Below, one piece after another: positions 24,089 through 36,415 of a stretch of 64,000 bases of DNA. Position numbers and translations under genes: made by a program. The stretch lies in contig JAZGTN010000035.1 of the NCBI GenBank assembly GCA_037783415.1, positions 1,364,001-1,428,000 of the forward strand. Direction: 5' to 3'. How positions within the stretch are numbered: the stretch's first letter is position 1; each line of letters opens with the position of its first letter. The notes below the pieces were generated by a model, which was not told the origin of the DNA, made no database searches, and saw nothing but the letters and a program-made list of their open reading frames with translations. This DNA is from Leptasterias polaris. Lineage: Eukaryota > Echinodermata > Asteroidea > Forcipulatida > Asteriidae.

Positions 24089-24540
24089 GGCCATCACTCC
24101 AATCACTTTCACATCTATTTATGGCATTTGTGGATTTTGTGTTAAAGGGAGAATCTAGAGGCCAGTGTACATAAAACTGACAGAAGCAGTCAAGTTAATT
24201 GTAATCAAACCAATCAATGATGGAAACTGCTTTATTTATGGAAATAAACAAATCAAACAAACAACAGGGTTTAAAATTGGGTGAAAATCTACAAGACTGC
24301 ATGGGTTGATTTTACTGGACTAAATTGATTTTACAAAGAGCTGAGAAAGATTGATCTGAAACTGAAAATCACTCTTTAATTGCTAAGCAAAGTGTGATGT
24401 CATAATACAAATCACTATGGCAATATTGACAACTCATCCTAAGATGAATCTTAGTGCTTTGCGAAATCAAGCCCTGAGTTGAGTCTTTAACAAGATCAGA
24501 ATTTAATAGATGATAAATTTGCATAGGGATAAAGAATATT

Positions 24541-24650
24541 ATTTGTGTTTTACCCATACACCGATGTGTGTAAAGCACTGTATATTCAGTACATTCTTGA
24601 TTCCTGTGAATAAAGGGTTGTGGGTTCGAATCCCACCGGAGTAATAATAC
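24541..24650. repeat. tRNA-derived SINE, family A (copy 3, rearranged)
   Basis: An inverted tail (gtgttttacccatacaccgatg) is followed by a direct B box region GGTTGTGGGTTCGAATCCC. Head and tail are in opposite orientation. Confidence 0.6.
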
Positions 24651-24820
24651 CAGAACAAAATGAGAAACCACCATCTATACAGTTTAACTTATATTTGACC
24701 AAAGCACTAAGGGAAGATCCATCTAATTTGTCTGATGGTTCAGTATTCTTCAGTACTCAACAGAATCAAAAGATGTTAATCTGACTCAAATTTACCATTT
24801 GAGCATCATTTTATTGAAGG

Positions 24821-24997
24821 TATAGACCCCTTGCATATGACATCACACGCTAAAAAAGCGCCCTCACTGAGGCAAAAAAGCGCCCTCACTGAGGTCAAAG
24901 GAGGCAGATGATTGGACGATAGGTGTTCTTTGTGCGTAAAATAGTGTGCGTGACCTCAGGGTCCATTTAGCGTTCCGCGTTATGCAAGGGGTCTATT
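24821..24997. mobile_element. MITE with perfect 15-bp TIRs, family E
   Basis: TAGACCCCTTGCATA at 24823-24837 is the exact reverse complement of 24981-24995. The interior has a local duplication of AAAAAAGCGCCCTCACTGAGG. No ORF. Same family as the element at 1421-1597. Confidence 0.85.
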
Positions 24998-25026
24998 ACA
25001 CATTGTGGTATTACTGGTCAATTGAA

Positions 25027-25117
25027 AAAGCCAAAGCCTGCTGGACTTGTCCAGTCTTGAGTTTACTGGCCTGAGGCTAAAATTATTGGCCAGTTTTTGA
25101 TCCAGCATAGATTTCGA
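25027..25117 (-). repeat. Interspersed repeat family N (partial)
   Basis: Read in reverse it begins AGGGCTCGAAATCTATGCTGG and continues with TTTAGCCTCAGGCCAGTAAA and ACTGGACAAGTCCAGCAGG. The same start is seen at 63967-64000 and in the ends of 37603-38018. Confidence 0.6.
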
Positions 25118-26120
25118 GCCCTTTACTACCATGTCTATCTCACTAAAATCGGAAAAAATATATTCGCAAAAATGTTGTTTAACAAGTCATGAAATTAAAT
25201 TGAAAACATCTGTATTCCAAGCATTCATAATGTTAACATTCAGAACTGAGGGAAATGATTGGAGTCATGTCATGAAGAAGCTGCATCGTCAGACGCAGCG
25301 CCTTGCATCCTTTTCATTAGCAATGCCAGCCATGGATGAAATGAGGCAACGGGGCTATTGTAAACCTCGGAGATTAATCAAGCAGAGCCGAGTAAACTTT
25401 AACAGGAATTGGAACCCAACAAACAGTCAATTTCCATCACAAGACGAGAAGAAGAGTGGACAAAAAATCACTGCGCTGTGCTTGCTCATTGCAATTGTTT
25501 CTTCGTGGACACTTGATATGCAAATTAAATTCCTTCTAAAGTTGTGCGATCATAAAATGACATGATAAAAACCTCTAAAGCAACCTCAGTGCTGCTGAAA
25601 GTGATGTGATAAGGAGTTTGTTTTTAAGGGAAAGTACTACAAAAACCTCTTGCCCTGCCTTTGCTGTGTTTCCCCAGCCTCAAACATTTATCATGGGGTA
25701 GCTGTTTTTGTCTGGTTTCCTGTACAAACACATGACAATATCATTCTACATTGAGGAACCTGACTATTTTTCCTTCCAGCCTCAGTTTGGTTACTTTGGA
25801 CTGTATTATAGAAAAGCAAGATGGCCGCCCCATGATTTACATCTGTAGGTGGCTTATTATAGTATTACCACAGGAGAGGTACATGTAGACGGAATGTCAA
25901 AGTTTAACATACTGAAATGTCAGCCTTTCTCAGGCTTCTCAACATTTTGTATACATTACGTTCCCCACATGTTGATCGATAGAATGACTTTATCAATCTA
26001 AGTTTGGGGACAAATTAAAATCTACTGAGAGGCACTTTTAGTATGGGCAACATTTCTGCTTATCATGACACTTTTATGGTGTTTGGCCCTGGTCAGTGAT
26101 GATCATTGTGAAATCTTTCT
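25118..26120. other. Intron-1 sequence, no confident gene
   Basis: Includes a 144-codon open frame (25131-25565) with no recognised domain, no TIR and no splice context; I treat it as chance. A short inverted family D fragment (cagcctcagtttggttac) lies near 25785-25805. Confidence 0.4.
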
Positions 26121-26340
26121 GGTAATGTAATTGAGGAACCTTCAAAAGTGACTAGCGCTGTGATGATGAAAATATCAGTTTCAGAAGGTTGAGGAAAGCC
26201 CCAAATAGGGGAAATACTACACAATAAGGTAGGGACTAAAACCCAAATCCAAATGCAAAAGGCTCCAGTCCGGGTTTCTAACTGAGAGTCACAGAGGTGA
26301 AAGGCAGGGAAAAAACCATTAATCCAACCTGAATGCCCAA
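26121..26340 (-). repeat. tRNA-derived SINE, family C (copy 2)
   Basis: Minus-strand copy with the blocks GGTTGGATTAATGG, CCTGCCTTTCACCTCTGTGA and a degraded B box, and the ending ...AAGGTTCC. Same order as 6011-6235. Confidence 0.7.
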
Positions 26341-26459
26341 CCTAAATGTTGCCTTGATTTACCAAATAATAAAATATCCAGCGCATGATATATCTATATC
26401 TACTATCTTAAGGGAAGGCAATCTTTCCTTAGCAAAGAGTGATCTCATCGAATGACAAA

Positions 26460-26770
26460 TTTAATTGTTCAGGGTCTAGTATCATGGAGCTGCTTAAGAA
26501 GCAAATACTGCTTAACAATGTTTCTGCTCAGCCAAAAATAATAAGCATGATCATACAGTTACAATTGGTCCATGTGGATTGGTATTTTGCTTGTGACTTT
26601 ATTCTGGCAAGCAACAATTATTATTGTTCTGGTTTATTATTAACAGATAAAGAATTAAAACAGGTGCCACAAAGGCTAAATTAACCTCAATATGTACAAA
26701 GTTAACAAATTGTTTTGTTCTAAGCTAAATTATGTGCGTAAGTAGTTCTATGGAGTTTGACCCTGTACTA
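26460..26770. repeat. Interspersed repeat family I (diverged)
   Basis: Starts CAGGGTCTAGTATCATGGAGCTGCTTAA and ends CTATGGAGTTTGACCCTG. These are diverged inverted ends of the GGGCCCAATTTCATAGAGC type. Confidence 0.5.
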
Positions 26771-27088
26771 TTCTAATGGGCACCAAGGCAGGAGCATGGA
26801 GGCAATTACCTGAGATGCCTGATTATCTGAGGTCCTTTTTTACCTCATTCCATCCAAGTCTGATGACCCTATCAGTCTGACCATAGTCTGTCCCTAATCA
26901 AATTAATTGCCTTATCAATGTCAGAGACGCGATTAATTGACGCTATGGTTAGAACAAATACTGTGGCCTTAATTACTGTATTTGTAACTGATTAGCCGTC
27001 CCCCGCCTGCTCCACTGTGCAGCTTTAAATTGACAGGGTTGGTTAGCATTGCAGACAAAAAATTATTGGTCAATCTGAAAGCTCACTG
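26771..27088. other. Unique intron-1 sequence rich in TTAATT/ATTAAT motifs
   Basis: Several AATTAATTG/TTAATTA-type motifs sit within 250 bp of otherwise non-repetitive DNA. This could be regulatory but is unproven. Confidence 0.25.
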
Positions 27089-27215
27089 ATAGACCTTAGG
27101 GAGCGTCTCAAAATGTCTGAACGCTAGGAACGTTCTAATTGGATCGGATAAGTATACTTGCACTTGTTCATTACCTTTAAAATGGGGGAATATGATGTCA
27201 ATGCATCAGGTCTAT
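27089..27215. mobile_element. Short MITE, family E (decayed)
   Basis: Ends ATAGACCTTAGG and ATGCATCAGGTCTAT with an internal ATGATGTCA, resembling the 1421-1597 element. Confidence 0.55.
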
Positions 27216-27394
27216 TCTTAGGTTCATGGTACCAATCCTCCAGAAAAACATTCAGACAAAAGTCAAGGAAGTAGAATAGAAGACTTCTATCTAAAACCAC
27301 CGTAGCTTATTGTGATTGCTGCAATCAAAATAAGCTTTTTTTTCAGTTACTGAAAATACCTGATGAATTGTTTGAAGTTAATTTCTCTTAAATG

Positions 27395-27560
27395 TGACCA
27401 TTGAAATTGATGAAATTTTCACGGGTGGGTTTCTTGAAGGAGTGTTTGTTAAAAACCAAGAGTATGGGAATAAATTCTACCAATGATATGATGTACCTCT
27501 CAGCAGTTATGTCTAGCAATTTGTTTAATTTTGCTGAAGCCCCCCTGTTGCCTGCTCCAA
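27395..27560 (+). repeat. Interspersed repeat family O (copy 1)
   Basis: TTGATGAAATTTTCACGGGTGGGTTTCTTG, then TTAAAAACCA and GATATGATGTA...CCTCT match 32355-32460 in the same order. Confidence 0.6.
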
Positions 27561-30500
27561 ATGAGTTTTTTTTAAATGCTTGGAGAAAAAAGAAATACAA
27601 ATGGTTAGATACAATTAATTGCCTTCCCCCATAAAAACAAATTATGTCTTTGTCCTCACTTGCCCCTGAAATGAAAATGTTTGGTTACGCCAATGTTTCC
27701 ATCGTCCCCCACAAATTTATCAATTGGAATTTCATCTTGAAATAGATCCCCTGAAAAGGAAAGTGACTAGAATGTCTGTTCGGCTGTACTATTTTGCAGT
27801 TAACGATAACTGACCTGAAATTTAAACAGCAAGTTAACTGATAAATGGGCAGCCAGTTTACTTGGATTTTTGGGGCTCATATTACAAGTGCTATTTTTTC
27901 CCCTCTTCAGTTATTAAAAATTTATTGTTCCAACTTTGTTCAGCAAACAAACAAATGTACTCTAATACAGAAGTTTTACACCAAGTGAGTCAATGTATAT
28001 AAATGTATCCTAGTCTGGTTGGTATTAACAACACATGTATTGGTACTGAGTCATCCATGTTATAAAGCAATGTGTCAATTGGTACTCAAAAAGCATATTT
28101 GTTTAGTCAATGTTAGCATTCAGTGTGCACAAAACATGTTCAGTCTAAATATTCTGCCATACAAAATTGCTGGACAAAATTATTTCCTGTAAAGCCAAAC
28201 CATGTGTTGAGTATCAGAAAGAAGATTTTGAATATTTCAGCGACACAAATACTAATATCAACTGGCTGGATGACAGCCTTTCGTTATTGAACAAACAAAA
28301 CTGTGCCACAGTAAAACAAGCTCCAAACAAAGTAGGTCTAGCTTTTAATGAAAAGTAAAGTCTGCACAGTGTCAATACTGAATATACCCTGCGTAAAGGC
28401 TAAACCATGTTATAAGAGTCTGAATGTTTTATACGGTTTATGCATTTACACAAAACATGTGTATTGTATCCATAAAGATTTAATGGCAATTTTGGTGATC
28501 ACCGTCTCGTTCCATGGCTACTGATTAAATATTAAGCCATCATAACTCGTTCTCGTCATGGAGTACGTATTATTCCCCCTCGGCTTCTTCGAAAAACGTG
28601 CTCCTAAAATAGCCCATCCTGCATTGATACTCTGGCTGTAACCATCCCATAAAGCCGGGCTGACAATGACGCGCGTCTCGAAAGACGTAACAACACCCAG
28701 TGAATCCCAACCCCCATGATGATAGCATTCACTTCGACTTGCCTCTACCATGCTGCACAGGTTTCAACCCCCCCTCCCCCATTTTTGTTCATCATGAAAC
28801 CCTCTCTGACAAGTGGATTGATTTTTTAGGTCAGGAGAAATGTCACTAGTCCGAGAGAGGATGAGCCTGTGTTTCGATGATCAAGAGAGTTTTCCTCATC
28901 TCCAACATGTTTTCCCCCTTCTTCTTCTTCTTCTTCTTCTTCAAAACTAATGTCTGCATGTTACTGTGATTAAAAAACCTAGGCTGTCAGTGTTTGATTG
29001 CTGGAGAGACTTCATGTCATGTAATCGTGTTTGGGGGGGGGTGGGGGTGTGGGGCGGAAGGAATTTTCGAGCAGCTAATTTTCTGCAAGTCTCATGTTTT
29101 GCTTAATGCAATTTTGTTAATAATTGAGTTGTCATTGCCAAGAGTTGTTATCATCAGCGTAATACTGATCGAGATAACTTGAAATCGGCAAGGAGGTAAA
29201 ACTGAGCATAGAAAATGTAGTTATCAATTATCAAAATAATTGAATAAATAAACACAAACTTTTAAATATGAAACCTTACTTGAGAGAAGTTGGGTGATAC
29301 GCTGTGTTTTTATAAATATTTGTTTCTATTGAACCATCAAAAGAGTTTTTTTTTATTTATAAAGTCTATCTCTGAAATGCACAAAATACATGTAATATGC
29401 AAAATTGTTTGGCTGCAGGACTTGCAGGACTTGCAGGACTTGCAAACACAAGGTTGTGAGTTCGAATCCAGCCAAGCCAACCGCTGATTTCAAGTAGTGT
29501 CATCTAGTTACTGAATCACAATTCGTTGATTTGTACAATTCATAATCATTATACCAATGTTTGTATGAGAGAGAAATTGGCTGTTGCCAGCTTGGCCTTT
29601 ATATCCCCTTATGGGAGCTTTGCCAAGTTGTTGTTGGGAAGATCATCTAAAACAAACAATCAAACATGCAAACAAACAATCAAATTCTACAGGATTAGAT
29701 TGCACTCATTCCTCCCCCACAAGTTGCAATCTAACTTTTAAGATGTGACATGGGAATGAGTACCTTGTGTTTTCACGCTTCACTCTGAAATGTTTAAAGT
29801 TCATGCTGTCCCTCTCTCTTTCTGAGCAAACAACATGCGTGGGGAGCGTTTTCTAAATTATGCTATTCTCCAGACATGGCATGGTTTAGTTTTATTTTTT
29901 TATGTGAGGGGGGGGGGGGGGTGGGGGTGGGGGGGGGGGAGGAGAGGATTTATTATTAGTGGTTCATTCAAACACTAACTGCAATTCAGCGGCTAAAAGC
30001 TGAAATTTACAGTTTACAAAAGCAGTCATTTAAAACTAATAAAAACAACAGCTAAACGTTACATAATATAAAATTGTCATTTAGAAATTTAAATATGATT
30101 CAATGATGAGTTTGGGTTGTAATCTGTATTGAAGACATCTCTCATAACATAGCTTAATGATTTGTTGTGTATTTTAGACATGCATTGTTTTCTTGGCTTG
30201 TTGCTTACATATGATATGCTTACAATGGCAACTTGTAGAGGCTGGAGACTTCTAGTTTTGCATTACATTATTGGCATCTTTTCATCACAAAATGCCATGG
30301 TTGTTAGTTTTTGTGGGGTGTGTGGTCATTTTCAATGAGTTAGGGGCTTATTTTCTATAGACCATGTACTGTACATTCCAGGGCCTTTCTGGTAGGCAAG
30401 TTATTACACCTTGGTCATATTGAAAATTTTACATTTTGTGTCATAATTTCCACATAAATTCAAGAGTTACAAAAGTAACCGCTGAACAAGTTTTGAGACG

Positions 30501-32084
30501 GCCCCCCTTTCTTCATATCAAAAGTTGATAAAAATCAGACAGTGCAATCTCCATGAAGTATAAGATTTATTGTGTTCTTCCATTGAGCTGTAAACAACTC
30601 GTGACTGCAGGAAGTCCAGGCCGCTCTGTGGATCTTTTGTAAATGTGTGATGTCACAGGTCACATGGGTCTATAAAACTATGCACGTCTCTACAACATAT
30701 GCTCTATATTTTGCTCTGAATCCTTTGCTGCCCCCCGCGCCCCAAATGATATGAGATCGAAAGCATGCACAAATAACTGGTTTGATACATTAAATAGCCC
30801 CTATAAAGTATGTCTTTTCCCCCGCTTACCCGCCCCCTTCCCTCAATGAAAATGTCTGGTTAAGGCACTGATCCTAATTATGCGCATCATTGTAGCTCAT
30901 TTCATAGATTTAATATAACATATAAATACCCTTTCTACATGTAGATTTTCATGTCGTTGTGTTTGAGCGTGGGCCTCTACTTTAACATGTGGTTGTTGTA
31001 AAGGCTAACAACGATCGCACACTCTAGGTGTGTCTCGACATAAGTGTTGACTGTATCATGTTTTTAATGTATACTTTTACACGTTAAATATACATACATT
31101 CCAGTCCGGGTGTACGCTGTACGGAATTCCTTAAGTAGCCACCCTATGGGGGCCCCAAACAACGTCTTGTTAAAATACTGAGGACTTTGTGTTGAGTTTT
31201 AAACAAAAAGTCAGTTGAGTGTATTCACTCGCAGTGGATGAATTGTACTTACATGTATATAATTCCCCATGGGTGCAAGTGCATTTTATATCATTGCTTT
31301 TTAGGGAGAGAGAGGGACAGAGAAAGAGTGTGGGAACAATTCGATTGAGACTCATAAGAAGAGAAAGGTACAGAAAGAGTGCCAGGGAGATTCTCCATTT
31401 GAAAGGCCAAATGGCAAATGGATGGCTGGAAGGGATTGGAGGTCATTTTATCTCGATTTCTCCTCATACGTCGTCGGCTGTGCTGCTGCGGCTCTTGCAG
31501 TTGTCTGCCGGGCCTGGGACCATTGCCGCTCATCGACGGCATATATTTACATTCCCCTCTCGCGAATACATAGCAAATTTACTGTGGTATCATCTTTAAG
31601 GAGTTAATTTGTGTACCAAACGACCACTGAATAGACCACTGAATAATTCACCGTGAGACGTTTAATCACTTCTACTTATAAGTTGGCTTTGGCTGATGTT
31701 TTATGCTCACTGTCAGTGGTCCATTAAGGGTTACTTGTTCACTTTAGCGGGTGTAAATCTTACTTAATACCAACATAGTGTTTTAGAGATAAGGCCGATC
31801 AATGCTACTGCTGCTTGCTCACCGATGATTCACTGAATCTAATGTTGCTTACAAACATGAATTTTCGATTCCCCTGCACTGGCTTGTGGTTTGAAGCAAT
31901 GAATTGAAGGGCAAATCAAAACTCAAGTTGCACATATTCTACCATAATTGAGAGAGTACATCCTTTTCAAAATGTCAATTTTATTTCAGTTTTTTCTTAA
32001 TGTTTTTCTGGGGAAAAAAGGTTACAAATCATAGTTAAAAACCCAAATCATTCCACCCACCCTTTCCTATAACTCAACATTTTT
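27561..32084. other. Intron-1 sequence with simple repeats only
   Basis: No exon recognised. Contains a CTT run (about 28918-28941), three AGGACTTGC units (29418-29445) followed by a B-box-like GTGAGTTCGAATCC, and G-rich runs at 29033-29041 and 29908-29939. The segment 31280-31600 is non-repetitive and relatively GC-rich but shows no domain in its overlapping ORFs. Confidence 0.4.
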
Positions 32085-32335
32085 ATAATCCTAACCCTAA
32101 CTTTAAACCTACAACCTAAACTTTAACCAGCTCTCAAAAGTCTCAAGCCCAAATCCTTAACCCCTATTTCCCATTACGCCCTCATAACCCAAATCCTAGC
32201 CCTAACTTTAAGTTAACCCTATTACTCAAGCCCAAATCCTTAACCCCTATTTCCCATTACGCCCTCATAACCCAAATCCTAGCCCTAACTTTAAGTTAAC
32301 CCTATTACTCAAACCCAAATCCTTAACCCTCTTTT
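32085..32335. repeat. 83-bp tandem repeat with degenerate telomere-like CCCTAA motifs
   Basis: A unit starting CAAGCCCAAATCCTTAACC at 32144 repeats at 32227 and begins again at 32310 (period 83 bp, about 2.3 copies, nearly identical). Flanking sequence contains CCTAACCCTAAC. The motif density resembles degenerated (CCCTAA)n but no perfect array is present. Confidence 0.85.
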
Positions 32336-32354
32336 GTTACTTTCTCTTAATTTC

Positions 32355-32460
32355 TCTTGAATTTGATGACATTTTCACGGGTGGGTTCTTGGAGGTGAGT
32401 TTATTAAAAACCATTGATATGATGTAGGCCTACCTCTTATAAGCAATGTCTAGAAACTGG
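32355..32460 (+). repeat. Interspersed repeat family O (copy 2)
   Basis: TTGATGACATTTTCACGGGTGGGTTCTTGG, TTAAAAACCATTGATATGATGTA and CCTCTTATAAGCAATGTCTAG match 27395-27520. Confidence 0.6.
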
Positions 32461-33453
32461 TTTAGATGTACTTAATGTCAGGCTCAAGATCAATGAACCA
32501 AAGTCCTTCACCAATAAACTCTGATACCAGATTACTGATGAAGTATGTCAAGCATTTAGACTCTTGTCAGATCCTATCAACTTGTTTCATAAATTGTCTC
32601 ATTAAATCACTTGAAATAATTATCCTCTGCTCTAGATTGGATTTGAGGTCCATACTTGTGTCTGGTTTTAACTGTAAAACCATTTTTCAATTAGGCCTAT
32701 TGAATTACCGTCCCCTCCCCTCCCCTGAGGTTTTTCCCATGGTTTAAAAGAGTTAAGGCTTTCTGTAAATGATGGTGGATGATATTGTATTCAGTTTGGA
32801 GTACACCATGGTGGATGGTAATTTAAATTCAGGGCCCAGCACAAAAACTACAGAAAAATCTTGGCCCATTTGCCAATCAAGCCCAAATTTGAGCGATCAT
32901 TACATAGGTCTAATGATAACATGAACGTCAGTTGGGTAAAATTCTTAATTGTTTACAAGTAACCCGAAACGAAGGTCAAGTCTTATTCTCAGGTTTTCTT
33001 TGTTGATTTGTTAAATCAATTTTACATTCATATATTTCATGACTAAATTTTACTTTCCCAGCAATTTGTTACAATTTTTATAGCTATAAACTCCGTTAAA
33101 CTGAAGCCTTTGAAGAAACAGAGCCACGCACTAGTAAAACTCAATAGTTGGGACCAACTTGATCCCGGAAATTTAAATACACGCTAGACTTGCACAGTCT
33201 ATTATGCCCTTTATATTATGCACAAAAACAAAGACATTTCAAGTTCATGGCTGATCATTATTCTATAAAAAACAACAACAAAAAACCACAAAAACATCCC
33301 TGCCACCCACAAGGTCTTTCTCACTAAAATGTGACTCAAAGTTTTAAATTTCAGATTAAAATTTTGGATTGACTGCAGGTTACTGAAGGTAAAATTTGTT
33401 TCTCTCCCCTGATACCCACTTCTCAGAACAAATTTGTTATGTATAAAGTATTG
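32461..33453. other. Intron-1 sequence, no recognised feature
   Basis: AT-rich, no exon. Confidence 0.4.
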
Positions 33454-34134
33454 AGCCCTTTTCACACGAGAATCGAAAACTTACGTCCATCGTTTTGGGC
33501 GCCAGTTGTCTGTCCCAAAGGTTGTATGCGATATCATGACAAACATTCACACGATGACACTTCGCGTTCCCAGGTATTGGGTCAAAGGTCATCATTGGCT
33601 ATTTATTAGTTCGCTGGTGCTCTGTCGGTGTCCCGTTTAACGTTACGTAATTGCGTTTAGGGTACCATCAATCGCTTTCTCGGCGCGACATTTCTGCTTT
33701 TTCGTGCGAATTCTCAGTTTCCTGACAACTCCGAAGATGAATGTAGCGGAAAGTATTTTGTCAGAGATGGCAAATGGAAGTGCCAAATCCAAAAACTAAG
33801 GTAACTTAACATAATTTTCAACGAACATTTCTTCCACCGACGCCATTTTAATAGGATACATAAACGACATTTCACCCGGTGCGCATGCGTGATCATTGTG
33901 CGATCGCTTTGGACCTTGGTATCATAGCGTGCGTCGTTTCACATGACCGATCTTGGCGATTCTAAACAGGGATGCGATTTTTGAAGGAGGTCTTGATCCA
34001 GTTGTTTATAACGCGGGTCCCGGGAAATTTCATCACACGGATTCATTTCACACGAGGCAAATTTGCGATTTTATTACACCGATGCGATTTCGTTGCAAAC
34101 GACCATCGTTTTGAGTGCTCGTGTGAAACGAGCT
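33454..34134. mobile_element. TIR element of about 0.7 kb, CpG-rich, non-autonomous
   Basis: The left end AGCCCTTTTCACACGAG (33454-33470) and right end CTCGTGTGAAACGAGCT (34118-34134) form imperfect TIRs. ATCGTTTTG follows near both. Base composition is much more CpG-rich than the flanks (repeated GCGATTT, ATCGCTTT). A 20-codon ORF starting M-N-V-A-E-S-I-L-S-E at 33738 ends just before a donor-like AAG|GTAACT, so it could be the remnant first exon of a lost element gene. Superfamily not determined; no clear target duplication. Confidence 0.7.
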
Positions 34135-34535
34135 ATACTCACAATCTCACTTACCTTGTGAATCCTACATGACAATGAGGTTATAAATAAACAATTTCTT
34201 GGTACTAGTTTATTTCACTTTCCCTGAAGGGCCTAATGGATACAAATTATAGCCGTGACAGTTTTGCAATATTAAGTGATGCTGACTTGGTTAGTCTCCC
34301 ATGCGAAACATTATCAAGTAATCAGGCAAAGTTTTTTCTTCTCAGGTGATTCGGATTAGTGTGATATTTATTGTGATTTCTGAAATGATTACAAATTAAG
34401 TGTCTTGTGGTTGGTGATCTTGTTAACACACTAGACATGAGTTGTTGGGCTTGAACCAAATACTGTTATTTTTGAGATATTTGTCTTTTTGAGTCTGATC
34501 TGAATTTATGTCCCATGCCTGCAAGGTGGCAGAAT
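34135..34535. other. Intron-1 sequence, no recognised feature
   Basis: AT-rich, no exon. Confidence 0.35.
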
Positions 34536-34603
34536 TAAAGGCACGGCCATACTTTGGTAATGACCTAGAGAAGAAATTGTGTAATTTCTATCCGAAAGCC
34601 TCC
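34536..34603 (+). repeat. Interspersed repeat family F (copy 2)
   Basis: AAAGGCACGGCCATACT, GAAGAAATTGTGTAATTTC and ATCCGAAAGCC match the reverse complement of 16915-16984. Confidence 0.65.
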
Positions 34604-36184
34604 ATGTTCTAAGGTAGTAATAGTAGGGATTCGTATTAATGTGTTTTGTGCACAAAAAAGCAGCTGGCCAGTAAGGGTTGAAAACTGCAAAAATCCTTTA
34701 TCCCCGATGCAGTTATCAAATCAATTTAAGGTTACATCTTGTCATGGTGGGGCCTTGTTCACTCTTTACATTCTTGATTCGCTGTCCTCTTCTCTTTGGA
34801 TTTGAGGGGCGGGGGGGGGGGGGGGGTGCTGAGGCAACAACTTTATTCTTAGTGAGAGAGAAGAGCAGAAAGCAGAGGATCTTTAGGCGCCCTGGATAGG
34901 TGTAGATTCATTCCGGACAATTTGGACCACACAATCTTGACCGACAGTCTGCAGCATTTCCTGACAGATCAATAATTGCTAGCCCATAAAAAGCAGCGAT
35001 TTATTTAACAGAATTGATTTTTATTGCACCACCTTCCGGCCCTTTCTTTTTTGTAAACTAGTCTTTCTCTAATACATTACCCATAATACGAAATGGTTTT
35101 GTATCTTACCCCAGGGCCTAGAGTCTTGCAGACAATCAAAACAACTCGGACCTTTTTTTGAAGCGATTAGCGATGTTTTCCTTTCTCTCAGACTCCCATT
35201 TTCATTAGTGTTCAAAAGACTTTGAGATATTGCTATAGGGCATTCAAAAGAGCCCCAACCGTCCCCGGGGGGGGGGGGGGGGGGGGCAGTTTCAGGATTT
35301 GAAGTTCTAGTTTAGTATAACCATGAGAGATTGATTAATCTCCTCGGGTAAACTGGGCAATTAATTTGAATTAAAAGAATCCACATTCTTGACTATAATT
35401 CTCAAGGAGCGACAGTGACAGGGAGTTAGCTTGCTCATGATTAGCATACTCCAGGCGTACAAATCATTCTAAGTGTCCTGCTGGCCAGCTTGGATCTCTT
35501 GCTCACATTATTAGTACTTCTAGCGCCGCGTCTTATCCTGGATTACATGATTTTATTCCCCCCCCCCCGCCCCGTCCCTCCTCCCCTCCTTCAAAAGAGG
35601 GGCTGAAGGAATAAAATGAGAAGTACATTTTAATCTTAAGAATGTCATTCTCCTTTTCCGCTTGTAGCAAACTTTCACTTTCTGTTTTGCCCAGTTCAAT
35701 TTGAGTCATTTTACTTTTATAAGCAACTGCTGCACAAAATATTGGGTGCATTATGAGTGCATTGTCGCAGAATCTAATCACAAGGTGAAATCTGGACTAT
35801 TCCATCACTTCATGAAATGGAAAAGCCAGGTTTCACCAAGTGATTATATTTTTCAACAATGCACAAACAAAGTGCATTCAATATTTATTTTATGTAACTT
35901 AAATATAATAAACACAAAGTAGCCCGAAAAATGAAATGATGCTGCAAAGGGTCCAACAATTATCCAAATTGGACTCCCTTTGGAGCGTCTTTGCTGAAAA
36001 TATGTTCATGACAAAATAATGGACGACACGGGACATAACTGACAAGGATCTCTGTATTTCCATTATTACAAAATGCTTGATACAGAAATTAAGAAGAAGA
36101 AAAAGAAAAAAAAGAAAAACAATCTATTGAAACAGTTACAATTATGCATTTTTATTGCATGACATGCCACAATGCCAATTGTGA
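34604..36184. other. Intron-1 sequence with G/C homopolymers
   Basis: No exon. G runs at 34811-34826 and 35267-35286, and a C run at 35558-35568. Confidence 0.4.
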
Positions 36185-36415
36185 CAAAGCATCCCATCAC
36201 CCGAATCCAGTATCCTTGCCTTTCATCTTTTTGCACCCCGGTTCGAATCCCACCTCAAACCAGCGCCTTGCATGTGGATTGGGTCTTCAGTTCCTCCCTG
36301 ATTGCGTGGGGTTTTCTCATTGGAGTTTTCCTTCCACTTCTAGATTTGAACATTTCTTCTCGTTTGCTTTTCATCCTGTTATTGGTTCTAATTATGCTGA
36401 TGGATGTGTAATGAA
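36185..36415 (+). repeat. tRNA-derived SINE, family C (copy 3)
   Basis: Plus-strand copy: GCCTTTCATCTTTTTGCACCCC, B box GGTTCGAATCCC, TGTGGATTGGGTCTTCAG, GATTGCGTGGGGTTTTC, GTTTTCCTTCCACTTCTAGA and ATTGGTTCTAATTATGCTG. It matches the reverse complement of 52690-52920 along its length. Confidence 0.75.

Noticed and set aside
25131..25565. 144-codon ORF as a gene
   Set aside because: No recognisable domain, no splice or promoter context, composition like surrounding DNA, and overlap with a repeat fragment upstream.
31219..31599. 126-codon ORF as an exon
   Set aside because: Three overlapping frames are open here, none with family motifs or clear splice sites at its ends; left as possible conserved non-coding DNA.
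32085..32335. True telomere or chromosome end
   Set aside because: The motifs are degenerate and sit inside a long unique context with sequence on both sides.
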